From Chrysomallon squamiferum (taxonomy: Eukaryota; Mollusca; Gastropoda; Neomphalida; Peltospiridae), in the NCBI GenBank assembly GCA_012295275.1, contig CM022678.1, forward strand, positions 18,886,433-18,918,932: a DNA stretch of 32,500 nucleotides, read 5' to 3'. Below, piece by piece: positions 30,771 through 32,500 of this stretch. How positions within the stretch are numbered: the stretch's first letter is position 1; every line of letters starts with the position of its first letter. A model generated the notes under the pieces. It saw nothing but the letters and a program-made list of their open reading frames with translations, made no database searches and was not told where the DNA came from. The position numbers and the translations under genes were made by a program.

Positions 30771-32500
30771 TTACAAATTGACGTCAGCATTAACAAGAAG
30801 TGGACAAGTTTCCAGCAGCCAGTCCACTGCAGTTTTGTCGTCTACTTCGTCTGGCGGAGTTTTTCCTGTTTTGAAATCATTCAGTTCAGTGACTTGGTCA
30901 GTCTCTCCTGATTTCAAGCACACAATCATCATCTTCTCCTTCTTCGTAGCATTTGCTATTGCCAAATCAATTACCTGTTTCCAGTGTGTGTTTGGCGTAT
31001 CCGAATTAACAGCTACAACAAAGCATCGAATAGTAGGCATCAATCGTTTGTAAAAAGAGATATCATCCATTCCTTCAAAGGCAAGTTCATCATTCCTCGT
31101 GACTTCAAGACCTGTATAGTTTTCCAGAATATTCTGAATCTTCACTGAAATCTGAGATGTTTGCCAGTCGTCTTTGTCATTGAGGATCATGATATCAGCA
31201 CCGTTTATTTCATCTTCTTTGTTTGTTTTGTAATAGAACGTAAAAATCCTTCTGAAACACGACCAAGCTTTACACGGAGGCTGGCCTCTTGAAAAGATCT
31301 GCTGTGCTGTTTTCAGGTAAACTCTACTGACAAGAGAGGAACGAATGTCATCAGCTTGTTCCGTACCCATCACCAGACTGACACAGAGTCTGGCATTTTC
31401 GAATTCTTGTCGGTCAAGATATTCCTGTGTAATTCCAATCCAGTCTTCTGGGCACTGATATCGGGTTTGAATTTTCCTATAAATCGGAAGAGAAGGTGCG
31501 AATTCATTTAGCATGCAGTAAACATCTTTAACTTGCCACGGTATTTCTACTCCAGGCGGACCATTCCTTTGTTTCAGCAAATCAGTTACAGTTCTAAAAT
31601 GAGTGCGATATTTGTGCAGCACTTCTGAAGCAGATGCTTCTATAGCAAGAATTTTGTAGTTTACTTCTTCTTTCCTGAGCCGAGCCTGTTCACCTGGAGA
31701 AAGTGTCCGATTTTTACTTTTTTCAAAACAGATATTAGACAATTTCTTTAAAGCAGAAACTTTATAGAAGGGATTGGTATCACTTTCTGCTCTTTCTGTT
31801 ACATCTCTTAAGACGGATTCAGCATCTTCAAAGGATTTATTCGTGATGTAAGCGGAAGCCAAGTCAAGTGCAGCATCAAAATTTTCGCCGTGTGTGATTT
31901 CAACGGCCTGTTTTAAAGTTTCTATCGCATGCTGAAATGTTATCCTGTTCCTTTCTTGTTTCGATTTTCTCAGCAGAACTTTTCCCAGCTGATCAAGAGC
32001 ATTGCCTGTTGGGCGAAGCCTGACTGACTCTTCTAACAGTCTCTCAGCTTTATCCAGTTGCTTTGTGTTTAGGAAATGCTTACCGCACCTAGCAAGCACA
32101 AAGGGGACGTGTTTGCTTAATTCCAGAGCTTTCAGAAAATATTCCTTATGCGAAAGTAGCTCAATTTCTTGTCGCACCTTTTCTAAGACCTTAGTGTCTT
32201 CAAATGGTGTCGATCTAAATTCAAGCCGTTTCGCTAATTCCCCAAGCTCGGCATACGCCATGGCATTCAGTGGTTCAGGACCTTTACTGCCGACATCATG
32301 GAGCAGTTTACAGCATCTAACAGCGAGTTCAGCGACATCCACACCTGACTGAATTGAATAGCTCTGAGTGGACAAAGATCGCCTATGTGTTAGACCCTCT
32401 CCAAATTTCCATTCGTATTCTTCTGGATATTTCTGATTTACTTTTCTGTACAACTCCAGAGCCTTTGGATAAGAAGCTGTCGAGATCCTAGCGTAGCAAT
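30771..32500 (-). CDS. TPR-TIR protein, copy 2 (5' end cut by window edge)
   Basis: The frame is open from the right edge of the window to TAA at 30771, about 575 visible residues. The first visible codons read CYARISTASYPKALELYRKV, matching copy 1 from about its residue 106, so the N-terminal helix and first TPR are outside the window. The TTG at 32453 is not a start. Over the last 99 residues copies 1 and 2 differ at 15 positions (about 85% identical, counted by eye). The TIR-like domain is intact, including NTHWKQVIDLAI, again with Ile where the catalytic Glu would be. No stops or frameshifts are seen, so it is probably functional. The segment just before the second TPR block is much more divergent than the rest. 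Confidence 0.9.
   Translation of the reverse strand, partial: CYARISTASYPKALELYRKVNQKYPEEYEWKFGEGLTHRRSLSTQSYSIQSGVDVAELAVRCCKLLHDVGSKGPEPLNAMAYAELGELAKRLEFRSTPFEDTKVLEKVRQEIELLSHKEYFLKALELSKHVPFVLARCGKHFLNTKQLDKAERLLEESVRLRPTGNALDQLGKVLLRKSKQERNRITFQHAIETLKQAVEITHGENFDAALDLASAYITNKSFEDAESVLRDVTERAESDTNPFYKVSALKKLSNICFEKSKNRTLSPGEQARLRKEEVNYKILAIEASASEVLHKYRTHFRTVTDLLKQRNGPPGVEIPWQVKDVYCMLNEFAPSLPIYRKIQTRYQCPEDWIGITQEYLDRQEFENARLCVSLVMGTEQADDIRSSLVSRVYLKTAQQIFSRGQPPCKAWSCFRRIFTFYYKTNKEDEINGADIMILNDKDDWQTSQISVKIQNILENYTGLEVTRNDELAFEGMDDISFYKRLMPTIRCFVVAVNSDTPNTHWKQVIDLAIANATKKEKMMIVCLKSGETDQVTELNDFKTGKTPPDEVDDKTAVDWLLETCPLLVNADVNL

Noticed and set aside
32451-32453. TTG at 32453 as start of TPR-TIR copy 2
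   Set aside because: The frame continues upstream to the window edge with sequence matching copy 1, where the codon is internal.

Overview
The window is AT-rich, intron-rich DNA packed with di- and trinucleotide microsatellites. Splice sites are ordinary GT/AG and no prokaryotic signals are present. This is metazoan nuclear DNA. The microsatellite style, small exons and invertebrate-type immune-like genes suggest a mollusc, most likely a cephalopod such as an octopus, but that is an inference from style and was not tested by a search.

Right half (about 20.6-32.5 kb): a tandem family of genes on the minus strand. Each encodes a tetratricopeptide-repeat (TPR) protein with a C-terminal TIR-like fold. 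Copy 1 (21347-23853) is complete. Its large exon had an apparent start at 23389, but the frame stays open to a splice acceptor at 23461 and joins a 40-nt first coding exon, giving about 717 residues. A second unit keeps only a broken 3' end (27530-28066). A third unit (30771 to the right edge) is intact as far as it can be seen. Matching 3' and 5' flanks show that the array arose by duplication of a unit of several kilobases.

Left half (about 2.5-13.5 kb): a minus-strand gene of many small exons that standard ORF calling misses. Twelve exons join in frame and encode about 398 residues with a protein-kinase-like domain (catalytic loop HGDLHEWN, DYG in place of DFG, almost no activation segment). 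The gene contains two internal tandem duplications. One duplicates its 5' exons and leaves a stop codon in the extra copy. The other duplicates the last exon, and the copy now supplies the stop codon. One of the duplicated halves carries a 1.8-kb element with 26-bp terminal inverted repeats, and inside that a TA-flanked pogo/Tigger-like element.

Middle (15.2-17.2 kb): exons of an SMNDC1 (SPF30)-like gene on the minus strand, with the normal intron position but a CTG where the start is expected and an in-frame TGA. It is a duplicated pseudogene or a strongly altered paralogue. A perfect NRF-1-like palindrome lies just upstream. Between this and the TPR-TIR array are two weak plus-strand exon candidates (19044-19855), one resembling the end of an Ig domain.

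The kinase-like gene and the TPR-TIR genes lie on the same strand and share a homologous noncoding block upstream of their first coding exons (14031-14245 and 24713-24930). The working hypothesis is a small lineage-specific innate-immune cluster: TPR-TIR proteins under duplication and diversification, next to a divergent kinase-like protein with related 5' DNA.
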